Source: Alphaproteobacteria bacterium HGW-Alphaproteobacteria-1
GTDB taxonomy: Bacteria; Pseudomonadota; Alphaproteobacteria; Rhodobacterales; Rhodobacteraceae
Length of the DNA: 64,000 nucleotides
Direction of reading: 5' to 3'
NCBI GenBank assembly: GCA_002842985.1
Contig: PHEQ01000002.1
Coordinates: forward strand, 1-64,000
In this document: positions 43,757 to 53,435 of the stretch, in pieces
Numbering within the stretch: position 1 is the stretch's first letter
How the letters are laid out: every line of letters starts with the position of its first letter
Translations under genes and position numbers: made by a program
Notes under the pieces: model-generated
The model's input: only the letters and a program-made list of their open reading frames with translations
Databases searched by the model: none
Told to the model about the DNA's origin: nothing

Positions 43757-43790
43757 GTGGCCCCGGCGCATCTCCGCCGGGGCCACTTTT
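43757..43790 (+). terminator. Strong hairpin between TRAP binding protein and permease genes
   Basis: A 12-bp perfect stem (GTGGCCCCGGCG with CGCCGGGGCCAC, six-base loop) is followed by TTTT. It lies 23 bases after the binding-protein stop. It should act as a partial terminator or 3' stabiliser giving more binding protein than permease. Confidence 0.75.
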
Positions 43791-43813
43791 CAAGATAGGA
43801 AAGGGGCTCCCGC

Positions 43814-44398
43814 GTGATCGGCTTCATTCGCTTCGCCGACAATCTGTCGGCCTGGTTCGGCAAGGCCTTCGCCTGGCTCATCATCCTGATGTCGGTCGGC
43901 ACCGGCTACGAGGTGGTGGTGCGGTATGTTTTCAACAACCCGACGGCCTGGGCGCTCGATGTGTCCTTCATCATGTATGGGACGCTGTTCATGATGGGCG
44001 GTGCCTATACGCTCTCGCGCGGCGGGCATGTGAGAGGCGATTTCCTCTATCGCCTGTGGCAGCCGCGCAATCAGGCCAAGGTGGACCTGGTGCTTTATAT
44101 CCTCTTTTTCTTTCCCGGCGTGACCGCGCTCATCCTTGCGGGGTGGAAATACGCCGCGCGCTCGTGGTCTTATGCCGAGGTGTCGGTGAACAGTCCGGCA
44201 GGCGTGCCGATCTACCAGTTCAAGACGGTGATCGTGGCCGCAGGCATCCTGCTTTTCATTCAAGGCATCGCACAGGTCTGCCGCTGCATCCTGGCGATGC
44301 GGACGAATGAATGGCTCGCCGCCGATGAAGATGTCTTCGAAACCGAGGACCTGCTCATGCAACAGGCCGCCAAGGCCGAGAAGGACGCGCATCCATGA
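43814..44398 (+). CDS. TRAP transporter small permease (DctQ)
   Basis: A 194-residue membrane protein with four segments (ADNLSAWFGKAFAWLIILMSVGTGYEVVVRYVFNNPTAWALD is the typical first part; VVVRYVFNNPTAW is the family hallmark). It begins with GTG after AAAGGGG and overlaps the large permease as ATGA. It works as the accessory subunit of the TRAP permease. Confidence 0.9.
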   Translation: MIGFIRFADNLSAWFGKAFAWLIILMSVGTGYEVVVRYVFNNPTAWALDVSFIMYGTLFMMGGAYTLSRGGHVRGDFLYRLWQPRNQAKVDLVLYILFFFPGVTALILAGWKYAARSWSYAEVSVNSPAGVPIYQFKTVIVAAGILLFIQGIAQVCRCILAMRTNEWLAADEDVFETEDLLMQQAAKAEKDAHP

Positions 44399-45813
44399 CC
44401 GATCCGCAAGTCGCCCTGATGATGCTGGGGCTGTTCATCGTCTTTGTGTTCCTGGGCTTTCCCATCGCCTTCACGCTGATGGCCATGGGTATCGGCTTTG
44501 GCTATTACGCCTATTTCGACGCGCGGCGCATGTGGCGCAGCTTCGACCGGCTGGCCGAGGACGCAGGCACATGGGATCAATGGAGCCTCTGGGTCGAAGG
44601 ATTATTCAACAACCGAATATTCGACCTCTTCGTGAACCAGACATTCACGGTGATGTCGAACGAGGTTCTGACCGCCGTGCCGCTCTTCCTCTTCATGGGC
44701 TATATCGTCGAGCGGGCGAATATCGTGGATCGCCTCTTTTCCACGCTCAACATCGCGGCGCGCAACATGCCCGGCTCGATGGGCGTTGCGGCGCTCGTGA
44801 CCTGCGCGCTCTTTGCCACGGCCACGGGAATCGTCGGCGCGGTGGTGACGCTGATGGGCCTTCTCGCCCTGCCCGCCATGCTCAAGGCGCGCTATGACCC
44901 TTCCTTTGCCTCCGGCATCATCTGCGCGGGTGGCACACTCGGCATCCTCATCCCGCCCTCGATCATGCTGATCGTCTATGCGGCGGCCTCCAATGTCTCG
45001 ATCGTGCGGCTTTATGCGGCGGCGCTTCTGCCGGGGCTGACGCTGGTGGGGCTTTACCTTGTCTATGTGATCGGGCGCTCGATCCTGCAGCCCTCGATCG
45101 CACCGAAACCCAGCAAGGAAGAAATTCCCGACATTCCGATGTCCAAGCTTCTGTTGATGATCTTTTCGTCCTTCGTGCCGCTTGCCTTTCTCATTCTGGC
45201 GGTGCTCGGCTCGATCCTTTTCGGGCTGGCAACACCGACCGAGGCGGCCTCGATCGGGGCGCTTGGCGGCATCTTCCTTGCCTTCGCCTATCGCGCGATG
45301 ACCTGGCAGCGGATGCGCGAGAGCGTCTATCTCACAGTGCGCACCACGGCGATGGTGTGCTGGCTCTTCGTCGGTTCCTACACCTTCTCGGCGGTGTTCT
45401 CCTATCTGGGGGGCGAGCATATCATCTCGGAATTCGTGCAAGGTCTGAACCTCAGCCCGCTGATGTTCCTGCTTCTGGCGCAGCTCATCATCTTCCTTCT
45501 GGGCTGGCCGCTGGAATGGTCCGAGATCATCATCATCTTCGTGCCGATCTTTCTGCCGCTGTTGCAGTTCTTCGAGGTTGATCCGCTGTTCTTCGGCATC
45601 CTCGTGGCGCTCAACCTGCAAACCAGTTTCCTGACACCGCCAATGGCCATGTCGGCCTATTACCTCAAGGGGATCGCGCCACCGGAAATCATGCTGACGC
45701 AGATCTTCAAGGGCGTCATGCCGTTCCTGTTCTGCGTCTTCATCTCCATGGCGCTGATATACATATATCCGCAGATCGTGTTCTACCTGCCGGAGCTGAT
45801 GTATGGCCGCTGA
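44395..45813 (+). CDS. TRAP transporter large permease (DctM)
   Basis: A 472-residue membrane protein with 12 or more segments. AVPLFLFMGYIVERANIVDRLF, GGTLGILIPPSIMLIVYAAASNVSI and LATPTEAASIGALGG are the diagnostic blocks. There is an insert of about 40 residues (FDARRMWRSFDRLAEDAGTW) after the first helices, as in the longer TakM-like group, matching the binding-protein type. It overlaps the amidase gene by 11 bases. Confidence 0.92.
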   Translation: MTDPQVALMMLGLFIVFVFLGFPIAFTLMAMGIGFGYYAYFDARRMWRSFDRLAEDAGTWDQWSLWVEGLFNNRIFDLFVNQTFTVMSNEVLTAVPLFLFMGYIVERANIVDRLFSTLNIAARNMPGSMGVAALVTCALFATATGIVGAVVTLMGLLALPAMLKARYDPSFASGIICAGGTLGILIPPSIMLIVYAAASNVSIVRLYAAALLPGLTLVGLYLVYVIGRSILQPSIAPKPSKEEIPDIPMSKLLLMIFSSFVPLAFLILAVLGSILFGLATPTEAASIGALGGIFLAFAYRAMTWQRMRESVYLTVRTTAMVCWLFVGSYTFSAVFSYLGGEHIISEFVQGLNLSPLMFLLLAQLIIFLLGWPLEWSEIIIIFVPIFLPLLQFFEVDPLFFGILVALNLQTSFLTPPMAMSAYYLKGIAPPEIMLTQIFKGVMPFLFCVFISMALIYIYPQIVFYLPELMYGR

Positions 45814-47137
45814 GGCGATCCCCGAGGCGCATGTGCTGCGCGACAGGCTCGCCTCGGGCGCGCTGCGCGCGTCCGAGCTGGCCGAGGTGCTGATCTCCCG
45901 GATCGAGGCGCGCGAACCCGAGATCGGGGCCTTCGCCTGGTTCGACGCCGATTTCGTGCGCCAGCAGGCCAAGGCGCTGGACGTGCACCGGCAATCAGGG
46001 CGCCCCATCGGCGCGCTGCACGGGCTTCCGGTGGCGCTCAAGGACATCATCGACACCGCGAGGATCCCGACGGAAAACGGTTGCGAGATCGACGCGGGCC
46101 GGGTGCCTGTCAAGGACGCCGCGCTTGTCTCCCGGCTCAAGTCGGCGGGGGCGATCATCATGGGCAAGACGGTCACCACCGAGCTGGCCTACATGCAGGC
46201 CGGGCGCACTCGAAACCCCCATGTCCTCGCGCATACCCCCGGCGGCTCGTCCTCGGGGTCGGCGGCGGCGGTGGCGGACGGGATGGTGCCGCTGGCCGTG
46301 GGCACGCAAACGGGCGGCTCGGTGATCCGGCCCGCGTCGTTCTGTGGCGTGACCGGGTTCAAACCCAGCTTCGGCGCCATCCCCCGCACCGGCGTTCTGA
46401 TGCAATCGCCCACGCTCGATACGGTGGGCGTTTTCGCCGCTTCGCCGCTTGATGCCGCGTTGCTGGCCGAGGTGCTCATGGGCCATGATCCGGGCGACCG
46501 CGCCACCGTGCCCGCCCCGGTGCCGCACCTCCTTGAGGTGGCGCGCTCTGCCCCCCCGGTCAAACCGGTGCTCGCCTTCGTGCGCCCACCGGGATGGGAC
46601 AAGGCCGATCCGGAACTGCACGCCGCTTTCGAGGAACTTGTAGCAGCCCTTGGCGATCAGGTTTTCGAGGCGCCGCTGCCCAACGTCTTTGATCAGGCCG
46701 CCGAGGTGCGCGCGCGGATCAATTTCGCCGAAATGGCGCGCTACTATCATCGCTACGCGAAGACCCGCGAAGCACTCGGCGCCCGCACCCGCGCCGCCAT
46801 CGAGGAGGGCGAAGGCATCCTCGCGCGCGACTATCTGGCCGCGCTCGACTGGGCGGATGTGCTTTATGCGGGTCTGGGCGAGATATTCGATCGCTGCGAC
46901 GCGATCCTCTGCCCCGCCGCGACCGGCCCCGCGCCCGAGGGGCTGGAGTTCACCGGCGATGCGATCTTCAACGGGCTGTGGACGCTGACGGGCACACCCG
47001 CCGTCACCGTGCCCGCCTTCACCGCCTCGAACGGCCTGCCCATGGGCGTGCAGCTTGTCGGGCCGCGCGGCGGCGATGCGCGCCTTTTGCGCACGGCAAA
47101 CTGGTTACACGGCTGGCTCTCCGAGGCCGCCGCATGA
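45803..47137 (+). CDS. Amidase (amidase-signature family)
   Basis: A 444-residue hydrolase. Catalytic Lys is in GLPVALKDIIDTA, the Gly/Ser loop is HTPGGSSSGSAAAVADG with TQTGGSVIRPASFCG, and the nucleophile Ser is in the second GGS. The start overlaps the TRAP permease stop, so the imported compound or one of its metabolites is likely the substrate. It is a distant relative of the amidase at 30339-31676. Confidence 0.9.
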   Translation: MAAEAIPEAHVLRDRLASGALRASELAEVLISRIEAREPEIGAFAWFDADFVRQQAKALDVHRQSGRPIGALHGLPVALKDIIDTARIPTENGCEIDAGRVPVKDAALVSRLKSAGAIIMGKTVTTELAYMQAGRTRNPHVLAHTPGGSSSGSAAAVADGMVPLAVGTQTGGSVIRPASFCGVTGFKPSFGAIPRTGVLMQSPTLDTVGVFAASPLDAALLAEVLMGHDPGDRATVPAPVPHLLEVARSAPPVKPVLAFVRPPGWDKADPELHAAFEELVAALGDQVFEAPLPNVFDQAAEVRARINFAEMARYYHRYAKTREALGARTRAAIEEGEGILARDYLAALDWADVLYAGLGEIFDRCDAILCPAATGPAPEGLEFTGDAIFNGLWTLTGTPAVTVPAFTASNGLPMGVQLVGPRGGDARLLRTANWLHGWLSEAAA

Positions 47138-47152
47138 TGAAAGGATAAGGCT

Positions 47153-47311
47153 ATGAACCGGATACTCGCGCTTTTTGCCTTCGCTGTTCTTGCGGGATTT
47201 CTCTACATCCTCGCCAGCAAGATCGGCTCGCTGGATCTGTGGCTGGTGACGGTCTTCGCCGCCGGGCTCGCGGCCTATGATTTCGTGACCTCCAGCAAGA
47301 ACAAGAGCTGA
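47153..47311 (+). CDS. 52-residue membrane protein
   Basis: ATG at 47153 after AAGGATAAGG, stop at 47309-47311. The product starts MNRILALFAFAVLAGFLYIL, continues with ASKIGSLDLWLVTVFAAGLA and ends AYDFVTSSKNKS: two hydrophobic segments joined by KIGSLDLW. It lies between the amidase and the dehydrogenase, with gaps of 15 and three bases, so it belongs to the same operon. Family unknown to me. Confidence 0.75.
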   Translation: MNRILALFAFAVLAGFLYILASKIGSLDLWLVTVFAAGLAAYDFVTSSKNKS

Positions 47312-47314
47312 GCC

Positions 47315-48277
47315 ATGGCTAAGCCCGTGATATGGCTCCCCCGCCGCCTGTCGGAGGCCACCATTGCGCGCGCGCGGCGCGATTACGAGGTGATCCTGAA
47401 CGAAGCCGACACCCCCGGCAGTGCCGAGGACATCATCGCCATGAGCGCAAGGGTGGACGGGATGATCCCCTGCCATTCCGAGCATTTCAGCGCAGATGTG
47501 GTGGCGCGGCTCGATCCCCGGCTCAGGATCGTGGCCAATCATTCGGTCGGCGTCGATCACTGTGACCTCGACGCGCTGAAATCGCGTGGCATCGTCGTGA
47601 CCAACACGCCAGATGTGCTGTCGGACGCCACCGCCGAGATTGCCATGCTTCTGATGCTGGGCGCCGCACGGCATGCGGTGCAGGGCGACCGTCTTGTGCG
47701 GCAGGGTCAATGGGACAGCTGGTCGCCGTCGTTCATGGTGGGCAAGCAGGTGAGCGGCGCGCGGCTGGGCATCGTGGGCATGGGCCGCGTCGGTCGCGCC
47801 ATGGCCGAAAAGGCGCGCGGCTTTGGCATGGAAATCCATTACCACAACCGCTCGCGGCTCTCGCCCGAGGTTGAACAGGGCGCGATCTTTCACACGGATG
47901 TGGACAGCCTGCTTGAGGTCGCCGATTTCCTGTCGCTGCATTGCCCCGCCACGCCCGAGACGGTGGATTTTCTCAATGCCGAGCGCCTCGCCCGCCTGCC
48001 GGCGGGGGCTGTGGTGGTCAACACCGCGCGCGGCGCGCTGATCGACGAAGACGCTCTGCTCGCGGCCATCGAGAGCGGCCATGTCGCCGCTGCCGGGCTC
48101 GATTGTTTCAAGGTCGAGCCGGGCGGCAATCCCGCCTTTGCAGGCCATGACAACATCTTCATGCTGCCCCACATCGGCAGCGCCACCCGCGCCACGCGCG
48201 ACGCCATGGGCTTTCGCGCGCTCGACAACCTTGATGCGTTCTTCGCCGGGCGCGAACCGGGCGACCGTCTGGTCTGA
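47315..48277 (+). CDS. D-2-hydroxyacid dehydrogenase (NAD(P)-dependent)
   Basis: A 320-residue enzyme of the glyoxylate/hydroxypyruvate reductase type. The nucleotide motif is LGIVGMGRVGRAMAEKA, and NRSRLSPEVE after the second strand suggests NADPH preference. Catalytic residues are Arg in VVNTARGALIDEDAL, Glu in KVEPGGNP and His in MLPHIGSATRATR. As the last gene of the TRAP/amidase operon it may reduce or oxidise the acid released by the amidase. Confidence 0.9.
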   Translation: MAKPVIWLPRRLSEATIARARRDYEVILNEADTPGSAEDIIAMSARVDGMIPCHSEHFSADVVARLDPRLRIVANHSVGVDHCDLDALKSRGIVVTNTPDVLSDATAEIAMLLMLGAARHAVQGDRLVRQGQWDSWSPSFMVGKQVSGARLGIVGMGRVGRAMAEKARGFGMEIHYHNRSRLSPEVEQGAIFHTDVDSLLEVADFLSLHCPATPETVDFLNAERLARLPAGAVVVNTARGALIDEDALLAAIESGHVAAAGLDCFKVEPGGNPAFAGHDNIFMLPHIGSATRATRDAMGFRALDNLDAFFAGREPGDRLV

Positions 48278-48280
48278 GCC

Positions 48281-50155
48281 TTACGAGGCCCGCCTGATCC
48301 CCATCACCCGCGCCCGCGCGCGCGGGTCGCTGTCGAATAGCGCCGCAAGCTGCTCGGTCATCGCCCCGGCAAGCTGATCCACATCGGTGATCGTCACCGC
48401 GCGCTCGTAATAGCGCGTCACGTCATGGCCTATGCCGATGGCCAGAAGTTCCACCTGTTTGCGCCGCTCGACCATGGCGATCACGTCGCGCAGGTGTTTT
48501 TCCAAGTAATTGGCGGGGTTGACCGAGAGGGTGCTGTCATCGACCGGCGCGCCGTCGGAAATCACCATCAGGATCTTGCGGGCCTCCTTGCGCGCGACCG
48601 TGCGCCGATGCGCCCATTCCAGCGCCTCGCCGTCGATGTTTTCCTTGAGCAGCCCCTCTTTCATCATCAGGCCAAGATTGTCGCGGGTCCGCCGCATCGG
48701 TGCGTCGGCCGCCTTGTAGATGATGTGACGCAGATCGTTGAGGCGGCCGGGCAGTTGCGGGCGCCCCTCGGCCAGCCATTTCTCGCGGCTCTGCCCGCCT
48801 TTCCACGCGCGGGTGGTAAACCCGAGGATCTCCACCTTGACGCTGCACCGCTCGAGCGTGCGGGCCAGAACGTCGGCACAGATCGCGGCGATCGAAATGG
48901 GCCGCCCGCGCATCGAGCCGGAATTGTCCAGAAGCAGCGTCACCACCGTATCGCGGAACTCGGTATCCTTTTCGACCTTGAAGCTGAGCGGCGTGGTGGG
49001 GTTGGCCACGACGCGCGCAAGGCGTCCCGCGTCAAGGATGCCCTCTTCGCGGTCGAACTCCCAGCTTCGGCTCTGCTGCGCCTGAAGGCGGCGTTGCAGC
49101 TTGTTGGCCAGACGCGAAACCGCGCCTTTCAAGGGCTCCAACTGCTGGTCGAGATAGGCGCGCAGCCGTTCGAGCTCCACGGGGTCAGCAAGATCCTCGG
49201 CCCGGATCTCTTCATCGAATTCCGCGTGATAGACGGTATAGGTCGGATCGGCCTCCGAGGCGGGTGGTGGCGGCGGCGGCTCCAGCGGGGCCTCGCCTTC
49301 GGGCAGCTCGGCCTCCTCGTCCATCTCCTGATCGGCCATCTCGTCAAGGCTTACCTGCGCCTGTTGCGCATCCTGCTGGTCGTCCTGAGAGCGGTCCGGG
49401 TCGGCGTCGGCCTCATCCTCGTCGCTGTCGTCCTCGCCGGTGCTGTCGGGCTGCTGTTCTTCGCCCTGTTCCTCGGCCCCGTCCTCCTCGTTCTCGTCCG
49501 CGCTGTCGGGATCCTCGCCAAGCTGATCGCCATAGCCCAGATCCTCGATCACGCGCCGCGCCAGCCGCGCGAATCCGGCCTGATCGGCAAGGATATCCTG
49601 CAAATCCTCAAGCGTGCCGCCTGCCTGCTCCTCTATGAAGCCGCGCCAGAGGTCCATGACATTCTGCGCACCCGGCGGCATGTCGCGGCCCGTGGCCAGA
49701 TGGCGGATCAGGTAGCCTGCTGCGGCGGGCAGCGGGGCGTCAGCGGTCGAGGTGATGCGGTCATAGCCGAGGCGCGCGGCATCCTGCGCGATCCTGGCGT
49801 CGATATTGGTGGCGGTGCCGGGCATGTCGCGCGCGCCCACGGCCTCGCAGCGGGCAGTTTCCATCGCCTCGTATAGCTCACGCGCCATCTCTCCGGGGGG
49901 GGCATAGCGGGCATGAACCGCGTCGTCATGAAACTTGTGCCGCAGCGCCAGCGCATCCGCCGTGCCGCGCGCCAGAAGAACCTCCTCGCGGGTCATGCGG
50001 CGGCTGACCTGCGGCAGGCGCATGGCATCGCCCGACAGACCACTCGGATCGACCGAATAGGAAACTGTCAGGTCGCTGTCATCGGCCATCACCTTGGTGG
50101 CGGTGGCGAGCGCCTTCTTGAACGGATCGGCGGGGTTGTCACTGGGCTTTGTCAT
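48281..50155 (-). CDS. cobT: Cobaltochelatase subunit CobT
   Basis: A 624-residue subunit of the aerobic cobalt chelatase (CobN-CobS-CobT) of B12 synthesis. An N-terminal helical part is followed by a very acidic linker (residues 212-300, runs of Glu, Asp and Gln, then PPPPPP). A C-terminal von Willebrand A domain has the metal site DNSGSMRG (410-417). cobS and cobN are not adjacent. The start is at 50155, not 50185, giving [15 protein letters not shown]. It lies 51 bases downstream of the ArgE-like gene on the same strand. Confidence 0.94.
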   Translation of the reverse strand: MTKPSDNPADPFKKALATATKVMADDSDLTVSYSVDPSGLSGDAMRLPQVSRRMTREEVLLARGTADALALRHKFHDDAVHARYAPPGEMARELYEAMETARCEAVGARDMPGTATNIDARIAQDAARLGYDRITSTADAPLPAAAGYLIRHLATGRDMPPGAQNVMDLWRGFIEEQAGGTLEDLQDILADQAGFARLARRVIEDLGYGDQLGEDPDSADENEEDGAEEQGEEQQPDSTGEDDSDEDEADADPDRSQDDQQDAQQAQVSLDEMADQEMDEEAELPEGEAPLEPPPPPPASEADPTYTVYHAEFDEEIRAEDLADPVELERLRAYLDQQLEPLKGAVSRLANKLQRRLQAQQSRSWEFDREEGILDAGRLARVVANPTTPLSFKVEKDTEFRDTVVTLLLDNSGSMRGRPISIAAICADVLARTLERCSVKVEILGFTTRAWKGGQSREKWLAEGRPQLPGRLNDLRHIIYKAADAPMRRTRDNLGLMMKEGLLKENIDGEALEWAHRRTVARKEARKILMVISDGAPVDDSTLSVNPANYLEKHLRDVIAMVERRKQVELLAIGIGHDVTRYYERAVTITDVDQLAGAMTEQLAALFDSDPRARARVMGIRRAS

Positions 50156-50206
50156 GGCGCGAAAATGGCGCAGGGACCGGGCCAAGACAAGAGGCCATCG
50201 TCCCCC

Positions 50207-51370
50207 CTACCCCGCCGCAAGCCGCGTGAGCAGCGCGCGCATGAAGCCGTGCCCGGCCTCGAACTGCGCGGCCGTGATGAACTCATCGGGTTGATGGGCC
50301 TGCGCGATGTCGCCGGGGCCGCAAATCGCCGCCGAATAGCCCGCCTCCTGAAACTGGCCCGCCTCGGTGCCGTAGCTGACCACGTGAGAGCCGTTGTCGC
50401 CGGTGATCCGGCGGATGAGCGCCTCGGCGGTGCCGTTCTGTTCGGGGCGCAATCCCGGCACGGTGAAGCGGGGGGTGGCGTCGATCTTCGTTTCCGGGCG
50501 CACGGATTGCATCGCGGCCTCGGCGCTGCGGACCTGCTCTAGAAACAGCGCGCCCCAGGCCTCGGGGTCCTCGCCCGGCACCACGCGGAAATCCATGCCA
50601 AAGCGGCAATCCCTGGCGGTGATGTTATGCGCCGTGCCGCCCGAAATCTGCCCGACATGAAGCGTGGTCCAGGGCGGCTCGAACATCGCGGCAAGCTCCG
50701 ATGGCCGTTTGGCGCGGTTCTCGGCATTCATCCGGTTGGCCCAGTCGATCAGCGGGGCGGCGGCCATGATCGCGTTGACGCCCCGATGCATGAGCGAGCT
50801 GTGCACCTCGAAGCCCTGCACATGCACGTTATAACCAAGCCCGCCCTTGTGGCCGGTGACGGTCTGCATCGTCGTGGGCTCGCCGATGATGGCAAGCTCC
50901 GCGCGCGGCACAACACCCTGCATCGCGGCGATCATCGGCGGCGCACCGAGGCAGCCGACCTCCTCGTCATAGCTGAGCGCGAGTTGCAGGGGCCGCGCGA
51001 CGCCCGTTTGATGCGCCTCGACCAGTGCCCAGATCGCCAGCGCGTCAAAGCCCTTCATGTCGGCGCAGCCGCGCCCGTAATATTTGCCGTCGCGCTCTGT
51101 CACGGTGAAGGGATCGGTGTGCCATTCCTGCCCATCCACCGGCACCACATCGGTATGGCCCGAGAGCACGACGCCGCCCGCGACCGCTGGCCCGACATGG
51201 GCGAAAAGCGCGGCCTTCTGCCCGGTCGGGTCATAGTGGCGGTGCGCGGTGATGCCGTGAGCGGCAAGATAGCCCTCGACCCAATCGACAAGCGCGAGAT
51301 TGCTGTCGCGACTGACCGTCGGGAAGGCGACAAGCCGCGTCATGATCTCCAGCGGAGAGAGGATGTCCAT
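50207..51370 (-). CDS. ArgE-like M20 deacylase, beside peptide transporter genes
   Basis: A 387-residue zinc hydrolase close in length and motifs to the argE at 9150: SGHTDVVPV (His72, Asp74), GCADMKG (Asp104), YDEEVGC (Glu136-Glu137) and CGPGDIAQAHQPDE. Overall sequence is clearly different from the first argE. It begins at the ATG at 51370, immediately after the ATPase stop; a TTG two codons upstream overlaps that stop. Because it is coupled to a peptide/opine-type ABC system, it may act on imported N-acyl amino acids or dipeptides rather than in arginine synthesis. Confidence 0.85.
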   Translation of the reverse strand: MDILSPLEIMTRLVAFPTVSRDSNLALVDWVEGYLAAHGITAHRHYDPTGQKAALFAHVGPAVAGGVVLSGHTDVVPVDGQEWHTDPFTVTERDGKYYGRGCADMKGFDALAIWALVEAHQTGVARPLQLALSYDEEVGCLGAPPMIAAMQGVVPRAELAIIGEPTTMQTVTGHKGGLGYNVHVQGFEVHSSLMHRGVNAIMAAAPLIDWANRMNAENRAKRPSELAAMFEPPWTTLHVGQISGGTAHNITARDCRFGMDFRVVPGEDPEAWGALFLEQVRSAEAAMQSVRPETKIDATPRFTVPGLRPEQNGTAEALIRRITGDNGSHVVSYGTEAGQFQEAGYSAAICGPGDIAQAHQPDEFITAAQFEAGHGFMRALLTRLAAG

Positions 51371-51372
51371 GC

Positions 51373-53193
51373 TCAATACCCGCTTTCCGAGGTCAGCACG
51401 AAATGCCCCGGCCCGACCTCCTCGTAGACGGACGGCCCCGGCTCGTAGCCCACGGGATGAATGGGCGAGGGGATCGGTTTGAAATTGAGATCCTTTTCGG
51501 ATTTGCGCTGGCGCGGATCGGCGATCGGCACGGCCTTCATCAGCGCCTGCGTATAGGGGTGGCGCGGGTCCTCGAAGACGGCGGCGCGCGGCCCGCGCTC
51601 GACGATGCGGCCCAGATACATGACGCCCACATCGTGGCTCACCCGCTCGACCACGGCCATGTCATGGCTGATGAACACGTAGCTGAGGCCAAGATCGGCC
51701 TGCAATTCCATCATCAGGTTGACCACCTGCGCCTGAACGCTCACGTCCAGTGCACTCACGGCCTCGTCCGAGACGATCAGCTTGGGGTTCAAGGCCAGCG
51801 CGCGGGCGATGGCGACGCGCTGGCGCTGCCCGCCGCTGAGTTCGTGCGGAAAGCGGCGCAGGAACGAGCGCGGCAGTTCCACCCGGTCAAACAGCATCTC
51901 CACGCGGTCATCCATTTCCGACCGGCTGACAAGGCCGTAATTCTTCATCGGCTCGGCCACCTGTGCGGCAAGCTTCATCTGCGGATTGAGGCTGGCGAAC
52001 GGGTCCTGAAAGATCATCTGCATGTCGGCGCGCGCACGTCTGAGCCCGCCCGCGTCAAGCGCCATGATGTCCGTGCCGTCCAGCACCACCTCGCCTGCCA
52101 TAGGCTCGATGAGCCGCAGGATCGACCGGCCAGCGGTGGATTTGCCGCAGCCCGATTCCCCCACAAGGCTGAGGGTGCGGCCCTTTTGCAGCTCGAAGGA
52201 CACATCCTCGACCGCGTGGACATTGGCCAGCGTCCGGCGAAAGAACCCGCCCTTGACGGCAAAGCGCGTGGTCAGCCCCTTGACGGTCAGCAGCGTCTCG
52301 TCACTGCCCACGATGGGGTGGATCGCGTGGGCGTCCGACCCCAGAAGGCGCATCGGCTCGGGGTAGGCCTTGCCGCGCATCTCGCCCAGCTTGGGAACGG
52401 CGGCCAGCAGCGCGCGGGTATAGTCATGGGTGGGGGCCTCGAAGATCTGTTCGACCGTGCCCTCCTCGACCTTGTTGCCGCGGAACATGACCACCACCCG
52501 ATCGGCCATTTGCGCCACCACGGCCATATCGTGCGTGATGAAGATCACCGCCGTGCCATGCTCGCGCTTCAGCCGGTCGATGAGGGCGAGGATCTCGGCC
52601 TGAATGGTCACGTCGAGCGCGGTTGTCGGCTCGTCGGCGATAAGAAGGCGCGGCTCGCAGGCAAGCGCCATGGCGATCACCACGCGCTGCCGCATCCCGC
52701 CCGAAAGCTCGTGCGGGTATTGATCAAGGCGGCGCTCCGGCTCGGGGATGCGCACCTCTTTCAACAGGTCCAGCGCGCGGGCACGGGCCTGCGCCTTGGT
52801 CATCCCGCGATGGACGCGCAAACCTTCGGAAAGTTGCCGACCCACGGTAAAGACCGGGTTGAGCGCGGTCATCGGCTCCTGAAAGATCATGCCGATCTCG
52901 TTACCGCGGATCGTGCGCATCAGGCTCTGATCGGTTTGCGCAAGGTCGATCTCGCCGCCTTCCTTGCGGTCGAACAGCATCCGCCCGCCCGCGATCTCGC
53001 CGCCGCCATAGTCGATCAACCGCATCAGCGAGAGCGAGGAAACCGATTTGCCCGACCCGCTCTCACCGACGATGCAGACCGTCTCGCCGGCGTTGACCTC
53101 GAACGACACATCCTCGACGCCGACGACCGGCCCGTCGCGGGTCTGGAACTCGACACGCAGATTCTCGATCCGGGCCAGCGGTCTGTCGAGCAT
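51373..53193 (-). CDS. Fused dipeptide-type ABC ATPase (DppD-DppF in one chain)
   Basis: A 606-residue protein with two full ATPase domains. Domain one has GESGSGKS (43-50), LSGGMRQRV and [12 protein letters not shown]. Domain two has GESGCGKST (345-353), LSGGQRQRV and [12 protein letters not shown], where Walker B ends in Glu but is followed by Ala instead of Pro. Both carry the oligopeptide-type C-terminal extension ([11 protein letters not shown] in the second). Single-chain DppDF proteins are known (GsiA type). It serves the permeases encoded divergently at 55-57 kb. GGGAGAAACCC precedes the ATG at 53193. Confidence 0.92.
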   Translation of the reverse strand: MLDRPLARIENLRVEFQTRDGPVVGVEDVSFEVNAGETVCIVGESGSGKSVSSLSLMRLIDYGGGEIAGGRMLFDRKEGGEIDLAQTDQSLMRTIRGNEIGMIFQEPMTALNPVFTVGRQLSEGLRVHRGMTKAQARARALDLLKEVRIPEPERRLDQYPHELSGGMRQRVVIAMALACEPRLLIADEPTTALDVTIQAEILALIDRLKREHGTAVIFITHDMAVVAQMADRVVVMFRGNKVEEGTVEQIFEAPTHDYTRALLAAVPKLGEMRGKAYPEPMRLLGSDAHAIHPIVGSDETLLTVKGLTTRFAVKGGFFRRTLANVHAVEDVSFELQKGRTLSLVGESGCGKSTAGRSILRLIEPMAGEVVLDGTDIMALDAGGLRRARADMQMIFQDPFASLNPQMKLAAQVAEPMKNYGLVSRSEMDDRVEMLFDRVELPRSFLRRFPHELSGGQRQRVAIARALALNPKLIVSDEAVSALDVSVQAQVVNLMMELQADLGLSYVFISHDMAVVERVSHDVGVMYLGRIVERGPRAAVFEDPRHPYTQALMKAVPIADPRQRKSEKDLNFKPIPSPIHPVGYEPGPSVYEEVGPGHFVLTSESGY

Positions 53194-53435
53194 GGGTTTC
53201 TCCCTGTCATATCGCTGAAACGCTAGGCACAAGCCGCGCGGCTGTCAAACGTCCCGCGTCATTGGAAGATCGTTTTCGTTCCCTTGGCAAGGACAGGCTT
53301 GCTTTTTGCCGCGATCCGGACTGAGATGATCGGGCCGTCGGGGATGCGGCAGGGCCTGCTGCGGCCCGCCCGCCCCCCGTCAAAGCGCAAACGAGATGGC
53401 GAAAAGAGCCGTCCAACAGTGGAGAAAAACACGAA
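53194..53435. promoter_or_regulatory. Divergent control region of the peptide transporter genes
   Basis: This 242-base gap separates the divergent ATPase/deacylase genes and the binding-protein/permease genes, so it must hold both promoters. A GGGCC-N6-GGCCC hairpin lies near 53354-53369. I could not identify definite promoter boxes or an operator. Confidence 0.4.

Noticed and set aside
51403-53226. A 607-codon open frame antisense to the fused ATPase
   Set aside because: It covers the ATPase almost exactly and has His/Gln/Arg-rich composition typical of shadows.
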